A stretch of DNA of 64,000 nucleotides from Alteromonas lipotrueae (lineage in GTDB: Bacteria; Pseudomonadota; Gammaproteobacteria; Enterobacterales; Alteromonadaceae). The DNA lies in NCBI RefSeq assembly GCF_019249215.1, contig NZ_JAESDI010000010.1:124001-188000 (forward strand). Direction: 5' to 3'. The notes beneath the pieces are model-generated. The model did not search any database. It was given only the letters and a program-made list of their open reading frames with translations, and was not told the DNA's origin. Positions 52,811-62,536 of the stretch are shown in pieces. The position numbers and the translations under genes are program-made. Positions within the stretch are counted from its first letter, which is position 1, and each line of letters starts with the position of its first letter.

Positions 52811-55711
52811 CTAGAGTTCAAAGTTACCGCGAATAGACAGCGCATAGCGGACGTCGTTTGCGTGGAACGTTGAGCGATAGTTACCCGATGCATTTTGCTT
52901 AGTTTCGATTTCAGTTACCGTGTTCAATATGTTGTTGGCTTCAAGTACAACCGACAGGCTGTCATTGATACGGTAAGATACTGAGCCGTCTAAATAGCCC
53001 GCTGGGGCGTTGTAAACGGGTAACGCGTATGTACCGCCATCAATTCGGTTACCGTTGTAACCATTAGGTCCTACTGAAACTAAGTACTCACTACGCCAGT
53101 TGTAAGCAAAGCGCACAGAGATATCACCGTACTCATAAATACCGATGAGGTTTAATGAGTTTTCTGACAACGCAGCAAAGGGCTGTGTGTCGTATGTTGA
53201 GCCGTCAGTATCAACCGGTGATGCACTCAATTGTGTATCTGTACTGCTATCGATATAGGTGTAGTTTGCTTGTAGACCTAGGCCATTAAATGGTGCGGGA
53301 AGGGAGTGGAAGAAGTGGTTAACCGAAAGCTCCAAACCTTTGATATCGGCTTCAGCGTCACTAATTGGCCATCTGGCATTATACGTATAACCGCCAAAAT
53401 CAACCTGTGAATCCAGCGTAACCTGGTAACCGGAAATATCTTTGCTGAAAAGCGCGACGTAAGCTGAGCTGTCTTCTGCGTAATACCACTCTAACGAAAC
53501 GTCAAACTGGGTTGATTCCATAGGGTCTAAATAAGGGTTCGTCGAAGACTCTAAAGTTAGGTTGTAGTCTTCGGGGCCAATTGGCAGGCACGCTGTTGCA
53601 TCACCACTGTTACATTCATCCTTCAGCGATGCATTCAGGTTTATTGAGGCTGCAAGCTTGTTAAAGTCTGGCCGAGCCATCGCTTTAGATGCTGCAAAAC
53701 GAAGTAATAGCTCATCAGACAGCTCTACTTTTATGTTTAAACTTGGCAACCAGTTATCGTAGTTGTGTTCGGCTTCAAGCGGTTCCGCTCCAGTGCCTGA
53801 ACCTCCGAATAAATCAACTTCAGGGTAAGTTAACGAGCCATGCGCGGTGTTGTCGGTTCTTACATAACGAATGCCAAAATTACCCGTAATTGGATAGGAA
53901 AAGTTATCCAATGAGAAGTTAGCCATTGTATAGGCTGAATAGGTTTTCTCTGATTGGTTATTTTGCCAAGCTTGGTCATTCAGGTTGCGCTGATTCCAGT
54001 ATGCCCAACCGGCCCAATCGGCGTATTCAAACCTGCTTTGTAAATCGTTAAAGCTGTTAGGGTAGTCAAGTGCGAAGCTGCGCAGCGGCGCAAAAATATT
54101 GGAAGGTGATGTAACTTCGCCGCCAAAGAAATTTTCAAATTCATTTAGGCTCAACGCCGAAGAGTCGGGATAGATGTTCTCAGTACCGCCTGTAATTCCG
54201 CCTTGTAACCATGCAGGCGCCAACGGACTCCAGTTGTAACCTGTGTCGGCGTTATTTGAATTCGCTGAGCTGTAACGCACACCAAACTTAACACTTTCAA
54301 TAACGTCATTTTCTAAGAAGTATTCAACATCTACATCCGCGGCGGTCATGTCAGCCGTTTTGTCATATTGGTTGTCCATGATAAAAGCCCAATAATAATT
54401 ACTTGGGTCGGCCAAGTGGGCGCTATCTGACATGATGACCGGCAAGTCTCCGGTTAAGTCTACGTCTAGGTAAGGAATGGTAACTTCCAACGCAACTGTT
54501 GAATCGAGTCCTTCAGAGGTGGAGTCAACGCGTTGAAGTGACGCGTCAATAGCAAAGTGATCGCCAGCATATTCATAAGCCAATGCGAAATCTTTGGTTA
54601 CTGCATTTTGTACCGCTGCACGAATATCAGAGCCCATTGGCATAAAGCCACCCTGCTGCGTGATGCGCCCTTTTCTGAAGGCATTATTGCTGTCGTACAC
54701 ACTGTCTTCTGAGGCTAAAACACCACTTGGATCATTTTGCACGAATATGGCATCTTCGCTCCATGTCATGTCGTAGTCACTGCCGAAATAAGTGAAGGTA
54801 AACTGGTGATCTTGATTAGGCGCAAATTGTAACGCAACGTATGAACCGTTGCGTTCACGCTCGAAATACAACGAACGCCAGTCAGCGCCGCGTGGCAGAT
54901 AAACGGTTTCGTCTTCATGACCGGCAATACCGGTTCTAGGGTGGAAATCTCTTACGTAGATGGAGTCGTTGCGAGTAGATAGTTCAGAGTGAGCAAAGTC
55001 TACGAGTAGACCAAACTTGGCTTCGTCGTTTAGTTCCCATGTATTAGAATAAAGAACAGAGTACGCGGGTTTCACCTCATCAATGATGTCACCGTAGTTG
55101 CCGGTTAAGCTAAAGGCGAATCGCTGACCACTCTCTTGGAAAGGTAATCGAGTAACGAGATCTATGGTACCACTGATCCCGCCCTCGATTTGGTCGGCAG
55201 ATGGGCTTTTATATACGTTAACTGCTTTGAGCAGCTCCGGTGGTACGTCAGCAAAACTTAGCACACGGCCACCATCAGCACTGAACGTATTGCGCCCGTT
55301 TATTTCAGAACGCACTTGAGTTAAACCACGAACAATAACGCCATTACCTTCAACAGAGAAACGTTCGGGGTCGCCTAAACTCATGTATCTGTCCATACTG
55401 ACACCTGCTACGCGTTGCAAGGTTTCAGTGACACTCCTGTCGGGTAATGCACCAATATCATCGGCGCTGATGCCATCCATAATTTTATCTGAACCCATTT
55501 TGACTTGTTGGGCTGAAATAACACTGGAACGAATGCCTTTTACATCGATTACTTCTATGTCTGGGTCTTCGACAGCGTCTTTTTCATCGTCTGCGGCGTA
55601 AGCTATGGTGGGCAGTAATAGGCCAAGTGCAGCTAACACACTAATTGTCGTTTTTGTCCTGGCATAACTTGCTAAGCTATAGGTTTTATTTTCTGGGTAT
55701 ATGTTTCTCAT
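52811..55711 (-). CDS. TonB-dependent outer membrane receptor of the xyloglucan locus
   Basis: 966 residues. Signal peptide to about residue 40 (IAYAAD). The plug domain includes MGSDKIMDGISADDIGALPD, SVTETLQRVAGVSM and RGLTQVRSEINGRNTFS, followed by a 22-strand-type barrel. The protein ends ALSIRGNFEL, one residue after the usual Phe. The acidic stretch EVIDVKGIR near the N-terminus could be the TonB box. It should carry xyloglucan oligosaccharides across the outer membrane, judged from its place between GH95 and GH35. Confidence 0.92.
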   Translation of the reverse strand: MRNIYPENKTYSLASYARTKTTISVLAALGLLLPTIAYAADDEKDAVEDPDIEVIDVKGIRSSVISAQQVKMGSDKIMDGISADDIGALPDRSVTETLQRVAGVSMDRYMSLGDPERFSVEGNGVIVRGLTQVRSEINGRNTFSADGGRVLSFADVPPELLKAVNVYKSPSADQIEGGISGTIDLVTRLPFQESGQRFAFSLTGNYGDIIDEVKPAYSVLYSNTWELNDEAKFGLLVDFAHSELSTRNDSIYVRDFHPRTGIAGHEDETVYLPRGADWRSLYFERERNGSYVALQFAPNQDHQFTFTYFGSDYDMTWSEDAIFVQNDPSGVLASEDSVYDSNNAFRKGRITQQGGFMPMGSDIRAAVQNAVTKDFALAYEYAGDHFAIDASLQRVDSTSEGLDSTVALEVTIPYLDVDLTGDLPVIMSDSAHLADPSNYYWAFIMDNQYDKTADMTAADVDVEYFLENDVIESVKFGVRYSSANSNNADTGYNWSPLAPAWLQGGITGGTENIYPDSSALSLNEFENFFGGEVTSPSNIFAPLRSFALDYPNSFNDLQSRFEYADWAGWAYWNQRNLNDQAWQNNQSEKTYSAYTMANFSLDNFSYPITGNFGIRYVRTDNTAHGSLTYPEVDLFGGSGTGAEPLEAEHNYDNWLPSLNIKVELSDELLLRFAASKAMARPDFNKLAASINLNASLKDECNSGDATACLPIGPEDYNLTLESSTNPYLDPMESTQFDVSLEWYYAEDSSAYVALFSKDISGYQVTLDSQVDFGGYTYNARWPISDAEADIKGLELSVNHFFHSLPAPFNGLGLQANYTYIDSSTDTQLSASPVDTDGSTYDTQPFAALSENSLNLIGIYEYGDISVRFAYNWRSEYLVSVGPNGYNGNRIDGGTYALPVYNAPAGYLDGSVSYRINDSLSVVLEANNILNTVTEIETKQNASGNYRSTFHANDVRYALSIRGNFEL

Positions 55712-55772
55712 ATATAAAATCCCTATCGATTTTTATTATCTACTAGGCTAATGGCTTTATCGTTGTTTATAT

Positions 55773-58283
55773 TTAATTGCCACTGACAAGTAACTCGGTT
55801 ACTTGGTCTGCAGCAGAACTAAATCTGATTTTGTTACTGGCTAAGCGCTCGTAGGGTACTGGTTGATTTAACCGCATTAGTGCAAACTCTCTGGCAAGCT
55901 CGCTATTTTGTATTTCTATTTTTCCCTTACGATTGGCGCGAAACACCGCTTTGGTGAGCGCGTTTTGTTGCCATGTCATAGCGACTTCAATATTACCTCT
56001 GGCTTTAATACCGGTTACGCTGCCGTGTGGCCATGCGCTCGGCAACGCCGGTAGTAATTCGATAGTGCCTTTATGACTTTGTAACAGCATTTCGGTCATG
56101 CCTGAGGTTGCGCCGAAGTTGCCATCGATTTGAAAAGGCGGATGATTGCACCAAAGATTATTTAACGTACTGTGCATTAATTGTTCTGATAACAGTTTGT
56201 GGGCGCGGTCACCGTCGTATAAACGAGCCCAAAAGTTGATTTTCCACGCCTTGCTCCAGCCCGTGCCACCGTCTCCACGCGCATTCAATGTGGTGCTCGC
56301 CGCTTGAGCAAGTTTTGGCGTTTCGGTTGGCGAAATTTGACGTCCAGGATGCAAAGCAAATAAATGAGAGACGTGACGATGCTGACTGGTTTTATCATCC
56401 ACATCTTGTTGCCATTCTTGTAATTGCCCCCAACGGCCAATTCGCAATCCTTGATCAAGTCGCGCAATGGCTTTCGCTAATCGTTGTTCAAAATTATGAT
56501 CTTCCAGCAACTGCGCGGCTTCTTTTGTGCTAGCGAACAATTCAGCGATGATTTGTTGTGACATTGCTGCGCCAACGGAAAAGTTGCCGTGTTCAGGTGA
56601 ATAACTGGGAGTGGCAACTAACAAACCGGAGTTAGCGTCTTCAACCAAGTTGTCGAGCCAGAATTCACTGGCTGATTTCATGATTGGATATGCTCGCTGA
56701 GCCAAAAAGGTACTGTCTTGATTAAATTGATAGTGCGAGTAAAAGTGCAACGACATCCAAGCGGCCGCTTCTGGTTGCCAAAATGCAGTCGGCCAATCAA
56801 TTAGGCCTATAGAACCCCATGGATTACTGTTAAGGAATACCACCCAACCAGAAGATTTAAATAATCGCTCAGCCGCTTGGCTGCCAGTCACCGACAGGTT
56901 TTCCACGAAATCAAACAAAGGGGGCAGGGTTTCTGGCAAGTTGGTCATGTTTGCCAGCCAGTAATTCATCTGCAAATTTATGTTCAAGTGGTAATCTGCG
57001 CTCCATGGTGCCTGGCTGTCTTTATTCCAAACGCCTTGCAGATTAGCGGGTAAGCTGCCCTTGCGCGAAGAGGCAATTAATAAATAGCGACCATACTGAT
57101 AGTAGAGATGCTCTAACGCGCGATTTAGCGTGACGTTGTCAGACGGATACCCATTCAACAATTGATCAGTAGTAATAGCATCAAGAACGCTGCGGTGGTT
57201 TTGTTTTGAGCTAGCGGATTGGCTTTGCCCAATATCCAGACTGACACGATTAAAAAGTGTTTGGTAGTCGTGAAGATGGCGCTGTTTCAATTGGGGGTAA
57301 GGATATTTGTTGGCGGCTTTATATTGCTCATTAACTCGGCTAATTGCCGACTCGCCACGATAGTTTGGGTAGCTAAGCTGATAGTTTGTTGCCGCTGTGA
57401 GTTTTAAGGTCACGCTGTCGGCACCTTTTATATGTAATTGGCCATTAGAAATGTGCAGCGATCCTCGCTTTGTCTGTGCACTTAAAATTGCCGCATATTC
57501 AAGTTGGTTGTCGTTTAGCTTGCCGCTGACTTCAACGCTTTGAGGAAACGCTGTGCGTTGTGTGTAGCTGCGATTGTCGGGTACGTTAATTCGAGCAGAG
57601 ACTGTAATTGCATTTAGGTCGGTTGATGAAAGGTGCACGACCAGGCTGTTATCGGGATAGCTTACAAAATACTCACGAGTAAAATTGATACTGTTTACTG
57701 AGTAAGAAACGCGGGCTGTGGCATTGGCTAAATCGAGACTTCTTTTATAGTTGGTGTAGCTGCCATGCGTTTTAGGAAAGCTGAGGATCAAATCGCCAAA
57801 CGATTGAAAACTGCCATATCCTGTTTGCTTGTGTCCTAGTTGCTCAGACACCTCGCTTGGCGTTAAATTGAGCCGTTCTCTCAATTGTTGTTGTACTTTT
57901 TTGATGGTTACGGAGAAGTCGCTGGAATTCTCTGGAAATCCGTACTGGTAATCTTCAGAAGAATTCGGGCCACCTGTCCATAGTGTTTTTTCGTTAAATT
58001 GAATTTTGTCGAGCAAGGGCTGCCCTAATATCGCTGCGCCTACTTTTCCATTACCTAATGGCAGAGCGTCATTTTCCCAATGTTCACCGGGGGTATCGAA
58101 GTGCAACGTTAGATCTGCATGTGTATTTGCGTTTTTTGACGCAAATTTTTGGGGGACCGTACTTGCCGACGCTGTTGCTGATGCGCCCAAAAAGGTTAAC
58201 CATGCACAGCATAAAACCTGAGCTAAAAACACAGTGGCGTGGGATTTGGTTTTGTTGTTAACGATAACCTTTATACTGTGCAT
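55773..58283 (-). CDS. GH95 alpha-L-fucosidase
   Basis: 836 residues. A signal peptide with hydrophobic part VFLAQVLCCAWLTFLG ends near TASA. The N-terminal domain shows LPLGNGKVGAAILGQPLLDKI and NEKTLWTGGPN, the hallmark of GH95. The helical (alpha/alpha)6 barrel has SADYHLNINLQMNYW (the Asn pair that activates water), WPTAFWQPEAAAWM (Glu region) and FQIDGNFGATSGMTEML (Asp). It cuts alpha-1,2-linked fucose from galactose on xyloglucan side chains, as Afc95A does in Cellvibrio. It is the first gene of the minus-strand unit. Confidence 0.92.
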   Translation of the reverse strand: MHSIKVIVNNKTKSHATVFLAQVLCCAWLTFLGASATASASTVPQKFASKNANTHADLTLHFDTPGEHWENDALPLGNGKVGAAILGQPLLDKIQFNEKTLWTGGPNSSEDYQYGFPENSSDFSVTIKKVQQQLRERLNLTPSEVSEQLGHKQTGYGSFQSFGDLILSFPKTHGSYTNYKRSLDLANATARVSYSVNSINFTREYFVSYPDNSLVVHLSSTDLNAITVSARINVPDNRSYTQRTAFPQSVEVSGKLNDNQLEYAAILSAQTKRGSLHISNGQLHIKGADSVTLKLTAATNYQLSYPNYRGESAISRVNEQYKAANKYPYPQLKQRHLHDYQTLFNRVSLDIGQSQSASSKQNHRSVLDAITTDQLLNGYPSDNVTLNRALEHLYYQYGRYLLIASSRKGSLPANLQGVWNKDSQAPWSADYHLNINLQMNYWLANMTNLPETLPPLFDFVENLSVTGSQAAERLFKSSGWVVFLNSNPWGSIGLIDWPTAFWQPEAAAWMSLHFYSHYQFNQDSTFLAQRAYPIMKSASEFWLDNLVEDANSGLLVATPSYSPEHGNFSVGAAMSQQIIAELFASTKEAAQLLEDHNFEQRLAKAIARLDQGLRIGRWGQLQEWQQDVDDKTSQHRHVSHLFALHPGRQISPTETPKLAQAASTTLNARGDGGTGWSKAWKINFWARLYDGDRAHKLLSEQLMHSTLNNLWCNHPPFQIDGNFGATSGMTEMLLQSHKGTIELLPALPSAWPHGSVTGIKARGNIEVAMTWQQNALTKAVFRANRKGKIEIQNSELAREFALMRLNQPVPYERLASNKIRFSSAADQVTELLVSGN

Positions 58284-58556
58284 TTCTTGATTGTTATTTA
58301 TTTGTGAAAATTGTTATTCTGAGGATATTGTGAAGCCGCGAAAAATTTTAGTTCTATTGGCAAAAAAGCTGTTTCTGTGCGAATAGTTAAACTTTTTTAT
58401 GCAAAAAGTATAAGATTTTTTAAAGTTGCATTAATGGTTTCACGCTGAATTTCGGGGAGCTTAATTTTAACAATGTCGTTGTCATTATTTGGTTCAAGCT
58501 GTATTACTTAAATTGGATGTTTATTAGTGTCTGGTTTTGAAAATGGTTAGATTAGG
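58284..58556. promoter_or_regulatory. Divergent promoter region of the xyloglucan locus
   Basis: No gene; AT-rich. It serves both the minus-strand GH95 unit and the plus-strand AraC gene. AACAATGTCGTTGTCATTA (near 58470-58488) is an imperfect inverted repeat and a possible AraC target. Confidence 0.4.
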
Positions 58557-59822
58557 ATGATTGTTTTTTTCAAAAAAGCGTTACTTGTTGTGATAAGCCT
58601 TTTAGTGCTAACGCTTATTTTAGGTTTTGCAGCATTCAATTCAGCTTTTTTGAATGAGCCTTTATTGTCTTCACAAAGTGAAAATGGCAAGTATAAATGG
58701 CGAGCCGTTCCGTATGCAGATTCTAAGGAAGGAGGCCTGTCTACGATTGAAATTGCTGATGATAATTACAGCCTTAATTTCCATTTAAACTTAGTGAGTG
58801 ATGACCGAGAAGGCTACAGCCCGTTTGCTTTGGCGGAAATGGTATTTTTGAATCAAAAAGGGCACCCCAATACGGTTGACCTATCCAATTACGATTCTGT
58901 TAGCTTTGATGTTAAGTGTTCCCCTAACAATATTTTAACGTTTGCCTTATACACGGTAGATGAAAACATAACGACGATTGACGACCCGCGATCACAGCGA
59001 ATATCCACGCGTTACTTTAACTGTAACGACACATGGGAAAAGCATGACATCGACTTGCACTTACTCGATACACCGGAATGGTGGTACAGACAATATAAGT
59101 CGGAGTTGAGTAAACAGGATTACAACATTCAAAAAGTCGCCAAACTCTCCTTAGGCAGTTCGATTCAGAGTCCATTGAGCGAGCGAGCCAACGTAAATGT
59201 AATGAACATGGAGTTACACGGGCGCGACTGGCGATGGGTATATATCTTTATTCTTATTGCAACGATGGCTTGGATTGGAACCTGTATATGGGTGCTTAAA
59301 CTGCGTACTAAAGCGCTGTTAAAAGAAGTGATAGATAAAGTAAGAAAGGATCGCCCGTTAATCGCGTATCAGCAATTGTCAATTGAGCCGCAAAAGAATC
59401 GTGAAAAAAGCGCCTTGTTGAAACTGATGGCCACTGAATATGCCAATGCCGACCTTCAAGTAGATACTGTCGTTCAACGAACGGGTATTAATCGCAACAA
59501 AATAAATGAGATATTAAAAAAAGAATTGAGCCTGACGTTTAGCGCATATTTGAATAAGTTGCGCCTGAATGAAGCGGCGCGACTACTTGCTGATAACAAA
59601 GCAGTAAATGTGTCTGAAATTGCTTACACCGTAGGCTATAAAAACGTGCCTTATTTTAATAAGTTGTTTAAAAATGAGTACGGATGCAGCCCCAAGGTAT
59701 TCAAAGAGGCATGTGCCGATAAAAAAGAAGATACTGGCGAAACTGATACAGTTGAAGGCCATGCGATAACTCAAAAAACAGCGAAGACGCGCTTAATTAG
59801 AAAAAAACTCGCCTCAAATTAG
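58557..59822 (+). CDS. Membrane-anchored AraC family regulator with periplasmic sensor domain
   Basis: 421 residues. A first membrane helix (about 6-28: KALLVVISLLVLTLILGFAA) is followed by about 200 residues predicted outside the cytosol, with a CBM/galactose-binding-like pattern (DLSNYDSVSFDVKCSPN, TWEKHDIDLHLLDTPEWW). A second helix (about 224-248: WRWVYIFILIATMAWIGTCIW) leads to a cytosolic AraC domain (about 305-400: VDTVVQRTGINRNKINEIL, FSAYLNKLRLNEAARLLAD, VSEIAYTVGYKNVPYFNKLFKNEYGCSP). It should sense a periplasmic glycan and switch on the locus without a separate kinase. It is divergent to GH95. Confidence 0.85.
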   Translation: MIVFFKKALLVVISLLVLTLILGFAAFNSAFLNEPLLSSQSENGKYKWRAVPYADSKEGGLSTIEIADDNYSLNFHLNLVSDDREGYSPFALAEMVFLNQKGHPNTVDLSNYDSVSFDVKCSPNNILTFALYTVDENITTIDDPRSQRISTRYFNCNDTWEKHDIDLHLLDTPEWWYRQYKSELSKQDYNIQKVAKLSLGSSIQSPLSERANVNVMNMELHGRDWRWVYIFILIATMAWIGTCIWVLKLRTKALLKEVIDKVRKDRPLIAYQQLSIEPQKNREKSALLKLMATEYANADLQVDTVVQRTGINRNKINEILKKELSLTFSAYLNKLRLNEAARLLADNKAVNVSEIAYTVGYKNVPYFNKLFKNEYGCSPKVFKEACADKKEDTGETDTVEGHAITQKTAKTRLIRKKLASN

Positions 59823-59956
59823 CACAAGATGCGAAGCACGTTAGTGTTCTGATTTGAGCGATGGTTTACCTATAAAAAGAGTGGGGGAACTGCTTTCGCC
59901 GATCTATTTTAAGCCCTATCAATTCTTTTATAATCCGCTCAACTACATTTAACTAT

Positions 59957-60262
59957 TTACTCGGTGGCAAAGCTTGCCAGTGACTCTATCCGTTCACCAC
60001 GTTTGTTACCATCCATCACAAGGGTTTTAACCAGTCCGCCATCACTGTTATCAATGCCTTCAAAGCGGATGCTACTGCCGTTGTTGGCGAAGAAGTAGCC
60101 GTTGTCGGTATCTAACTCAAGATATAACTGAGACATAAAGCCTTTATCTGCGCCGCCATGGCCAAAGCCCAGAATTTCACCGTTTTCATTCATATTGAAA
60201 AAAAGCCTAAGCCAACATAAGGGCCTCATGGGTTGGCGTATTGTTGGTTAAAATTACCCCAT
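59957..60262 (-). pseudogene. Remnant of the serine hydrolase gene
   Basis: The frame from 60229 contains NMNENGEILGFGHGGADKGF, nearly identical to residues of the 41221-42747 protein, and ends VKTLVMDGNKRGERIESLA. About 85 residues are deleted between NGY and FFANNGSS. Upstream to about 60262 the DNA still matches but with frameshifts; the N-terminal two-thirds including the catalytic Ser is gone. It lies in the same orientation as its relative, on the other side of the xyloglucan locus. Confidence 0.85.
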
Positions 60263-60428
60263 CAATCAGTCTCCTATGTGAGTTAAACAATAAGGACGGC
60301 AGTGCCAAAGCGGCAGAACGCACTGCGACACTTCGAAAAGTAATTTTTTATTCTTGATAGAAAACTCTTCCTGTGGGCTTAAAAATCGGTATGTTGTTGC
60401 GGGTATTCGTTATAGCTGAGGAGCCGAA

Positions 60429-61766
60429 ATGCAAGAAGCCACCAAATCTGAACCATCGTTGACGGAAGGCGCTATTGTCGGTCATATGGTGCGGCTTGCT
60501 ATCCCGGCATCAACGGGCATGATCTTCAATACATTGTATAACCTGACTGATATTTGGTTTGCGGGCTATTTGTCCGATAACGCACTTGCCGGTTTATCCA
60601 TTGCTTCCAGCGTTTTCTTCTTACTGCTATCTATTGGTATTGGCATTCAAACTGGGGCTTCTGCAATGATTGCGCCGGGGGCGGGCAGGGGAGAAACCCA
60701 CGAAGTGAAAGGCTGGCTAGATAACGTTAGCGGCCTTGCCATCGCCTTTAGCGCGGTGTCGTGTGTTTTAGGTTATTTTGCTGCCCGCCCGCTAGTGGTT
60801 TTACTTGGCGCTGAACCTCATATCGAGCCCCTTGCGATGGAATATTTATGGGTAACGGTGGCGGGTTCAGTAGGCTTCACCTTATCTTTCGGTGCGGCGG
60901 GCGCGTTAATGGCACTAGGCGATACCAAATCTAACCGAAATGCACTCATGATTGGTTTTTTTGCTAATTTTGGGCTGAACCCCTTCTTTACTTTCGTACT
61001 CGACTTAGGGGTAAGCGGTATAGCGCTAGCCACAGTGGTGATTAAGTTTGCCACCGCGTTTTACCTATTCCGCGTATTGATGAAGCGTTTAAACATATCG
61101 ATAATGCCCACTTTTGATAAAGAGCGTTGGCAAAAGCTACTTAAACAAATTGTGCCCGCTAGCTTCAATATGCTCACCATTATTTTAGGTGGTTTTATTA
61201 CTGTGGCACTAATCGGTCAATTTGGTAGTGAGCATGTGGCGGGGTATACCGTCGGGCTGCGCCTAGAGCAGGTGTTGTTACTTCCAGCGTTAGGGTTAAA
61301 TAGCGCGGTAATGGCCATAGCGGGCCAGAATATGGGCGTAAATAACTACGACCGCGTGGCTGAAACGTATCGCAAGGGGTTATTAATCGGTTTCTTTATG
61401 GCGATAGTGTCTATTCCCGTTATGTATTTTCTATCGCCGCTGGCAATGAGCCTTTTTACTAACGACAGTGCCATTAAAAATACAGGAATAACGTATCTTA
61501 GAATTGATACATTAGCCTTTTATGCTTACGTGGTCTTGTTTCAAAGTGTGGCTATATTGCAGGCAATGCAAAAACCTATGTTTCCCATGTATTTAGGTAT
61601 TGCGCGTCAACTCATTGTGCCCGCTTCAATAAATTATGTGCTGATTATAGTGTGGGGCTACCCCATGGTGTCTATGTTCTACACCATCGTTACTGTGGTT
61701 ATTTTAAGCGCTATCATTGCATTCTTTTATACCAGAAGAGAGATAAACGGGTTTAAGTGCAGATAG
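60429..61766 (+). CDS. MATE family efflux transporter
   Basis: 445 residues with twelve hydrophobic helices in two similar halves. The start GHMVRLAIPASTGMIFNTLYNLTDIWFAGYLSD is the classical MatE N-terminus; the second half repeats with IVPASFNMLTIILGGFITVALIGQFGSEHVAGYTVGLRL. Such proteins export cationic drugs or metabolites using Na+ or H+. GAGGAG precedes the ATG. Confidence 0.93.
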   Translation: MQEATKSEPSLTEGAIVGHMVRLAIPASTGMIFNTLYNLTDIWFAGYLSDNALAGLSIASSVFFLLLSIGIGIQTGASAMIAPGAGRGETHEVKGWLDNVSGLAIAFSAVSCVLGYFAARPLVVLLGAEPHIEPLAMEYLWVTVAGSVGFTLSFGAAGALMALGDTKSNRNALMIGFFANFGLNPFFTFVLDLGVSGIALATVVIKFATAFYLFRVLMKRLNISIMPTFDKERWQKLLKQIVPASFNMLTIILGGFITVALIGQFGSEHVAGYTVGLRLEQVLLLPALGLNSAVMAIAGQNMGVNNYDRVAETYRKGLLIGFFMAIVSIPVMYFLSPLAMSLFTNDSAIKNTGITYLRIDTLAFYAYVVLFQSVAILQAMQKPMFPMYLGIARQLIVPASINYVLIIVWGYPMVSMFYTIVTVVILSAIIAFFYTRREINGFKCR

Positions 61767-61954
61767 CGCATGTAGCGTAAATAGTATTAAGAGTAGCTCA
61801 GCTGTACTAGCAACCAGAGGCGCGTTAATAAAATAGGCATTGGGATAAATAAGGTGATGTGGTGGTTACACGATGAATTGTCTTGTATTCAATCTTGAAG
61901 GTTTATTTAACAGTAATGTTATGGGGAACAGGCCGAAAATTTACCCAACGTTTC

Positions 61955-61992
61955 GATACCTCTTATAAGCGCTTACACTTTTAAGAGGTATC
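61955..61992. terminator. Inverted repeat between the MATE and DUF4235 genes
   Basis: GATACCTCTTA (61955-61965) and TAAGAGGTATC (61982-61992) are perfect 11-base arms between convergent genes. No strong T-run follows, so it may be a weak bidirectional terminator. Confidence 0.5.
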
Positions 61993-62004
61993 AATTTGGC
62001 AGTG

Positions 62005-62250
62005 TTATTTCGACTGGCGTTTGTCCAGTACATATTGAACGGCCATTCTGGCAACGCCTGCTCCAATACCTGACACTACAGCCCACGTTACGGCCTCTTT
62101 AAAATCTGTGTTTTCACTTCCTTTGTCTTTCGGGGAGGGGGCGTTAGTTACCTTTTCCCACGACTTTTGAAGCGTTTTTCTTGCTAGAATTCCCGCAGAT
62201 GCAGCGGCAAGCCCGATACCTACGTTCGTAATGCGTTGTTTATTGCTCAT
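62005..62250 (-). CDS. DUF4235 family small membrane protein
   Basis: 81 residues from the ATG at 62250 (GGAG six bases before); the frame reaches four residues further. ITNVGIGLAAASAGILARKTL is a first hydrophobic helix, TWAVVSGIGAGVARMAVQYVL a second, with the charged SWEKVTNAPSPKDKG loop between them, as in DUF4235. Function unknown; often near stress or envelope genes. The DUF1328 gene lies just upstream on the same strand but is separated by a terminator. Confidence 0.75.
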   Translation of the reverse strand: MSNKQRITNVGIGLAAASAGILARKTLQKSWEKVTNAPSPKDKGSENTDFKEAVTWAVVSGIGAGVARMAVQYVLDKRQSK

Positions 62251-62275
62251 AATGGTCTCCATTGATGAAGCGTAA

Positions 62276-62316
62276 ATTAAAAAAAACAGCCATTCATCAA
62301 ATGACTAATGGCTGTT
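62276..62316 (-). terminator. Terminator after the DUF1328 gene
   Basis: On the minus strand AAACAGCCATT, a loop and AATGGCTGTT are followed by TTTTTTAATTT. Confidence 0.85.
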
Positions 62317-62368
62317 TAATGCAGACTCTCGCAAAGTCTTAAAACCAATTTTTTAATTCGGCTTTCGT

Positions 62369-62536
62369 TTAACTTTTACCCCTGACCATATTCATAACAA
62401 TTGAAATGATCAGTAGGATAACGAAAACACCGAATATAATTTTGGCGATACCCGCTGCAGAACCAGCAATTCCACCAAATCCTAAAACTGCCGCAACTAA
62501 TGCAACTACTAAAAATATTAAAGCCCAACGTAACAT
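62369..62536 (-). CDS. DUF1328/UPF0391 small membrane protein (YtjA-like)
   Basis: 55 residues. The start [20 protein letters not shown] and the following [18 protein letters not shown] are diagnostic of UPF0391, two membrane helices joined by a glycine-rich turn. Members are common, stress-linked proteins of unknown mechanism. AAGGG precedes the ATG. A longer frame at 62376-62582 on the same strand is a shadow of this gene. Confidence 0.9.
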   Translation of the reverse strand: MLRWALIFLVVALVAAVLGFGGIAGSAAGIAKIIFGVFVILLIISIVMNMVRGKS

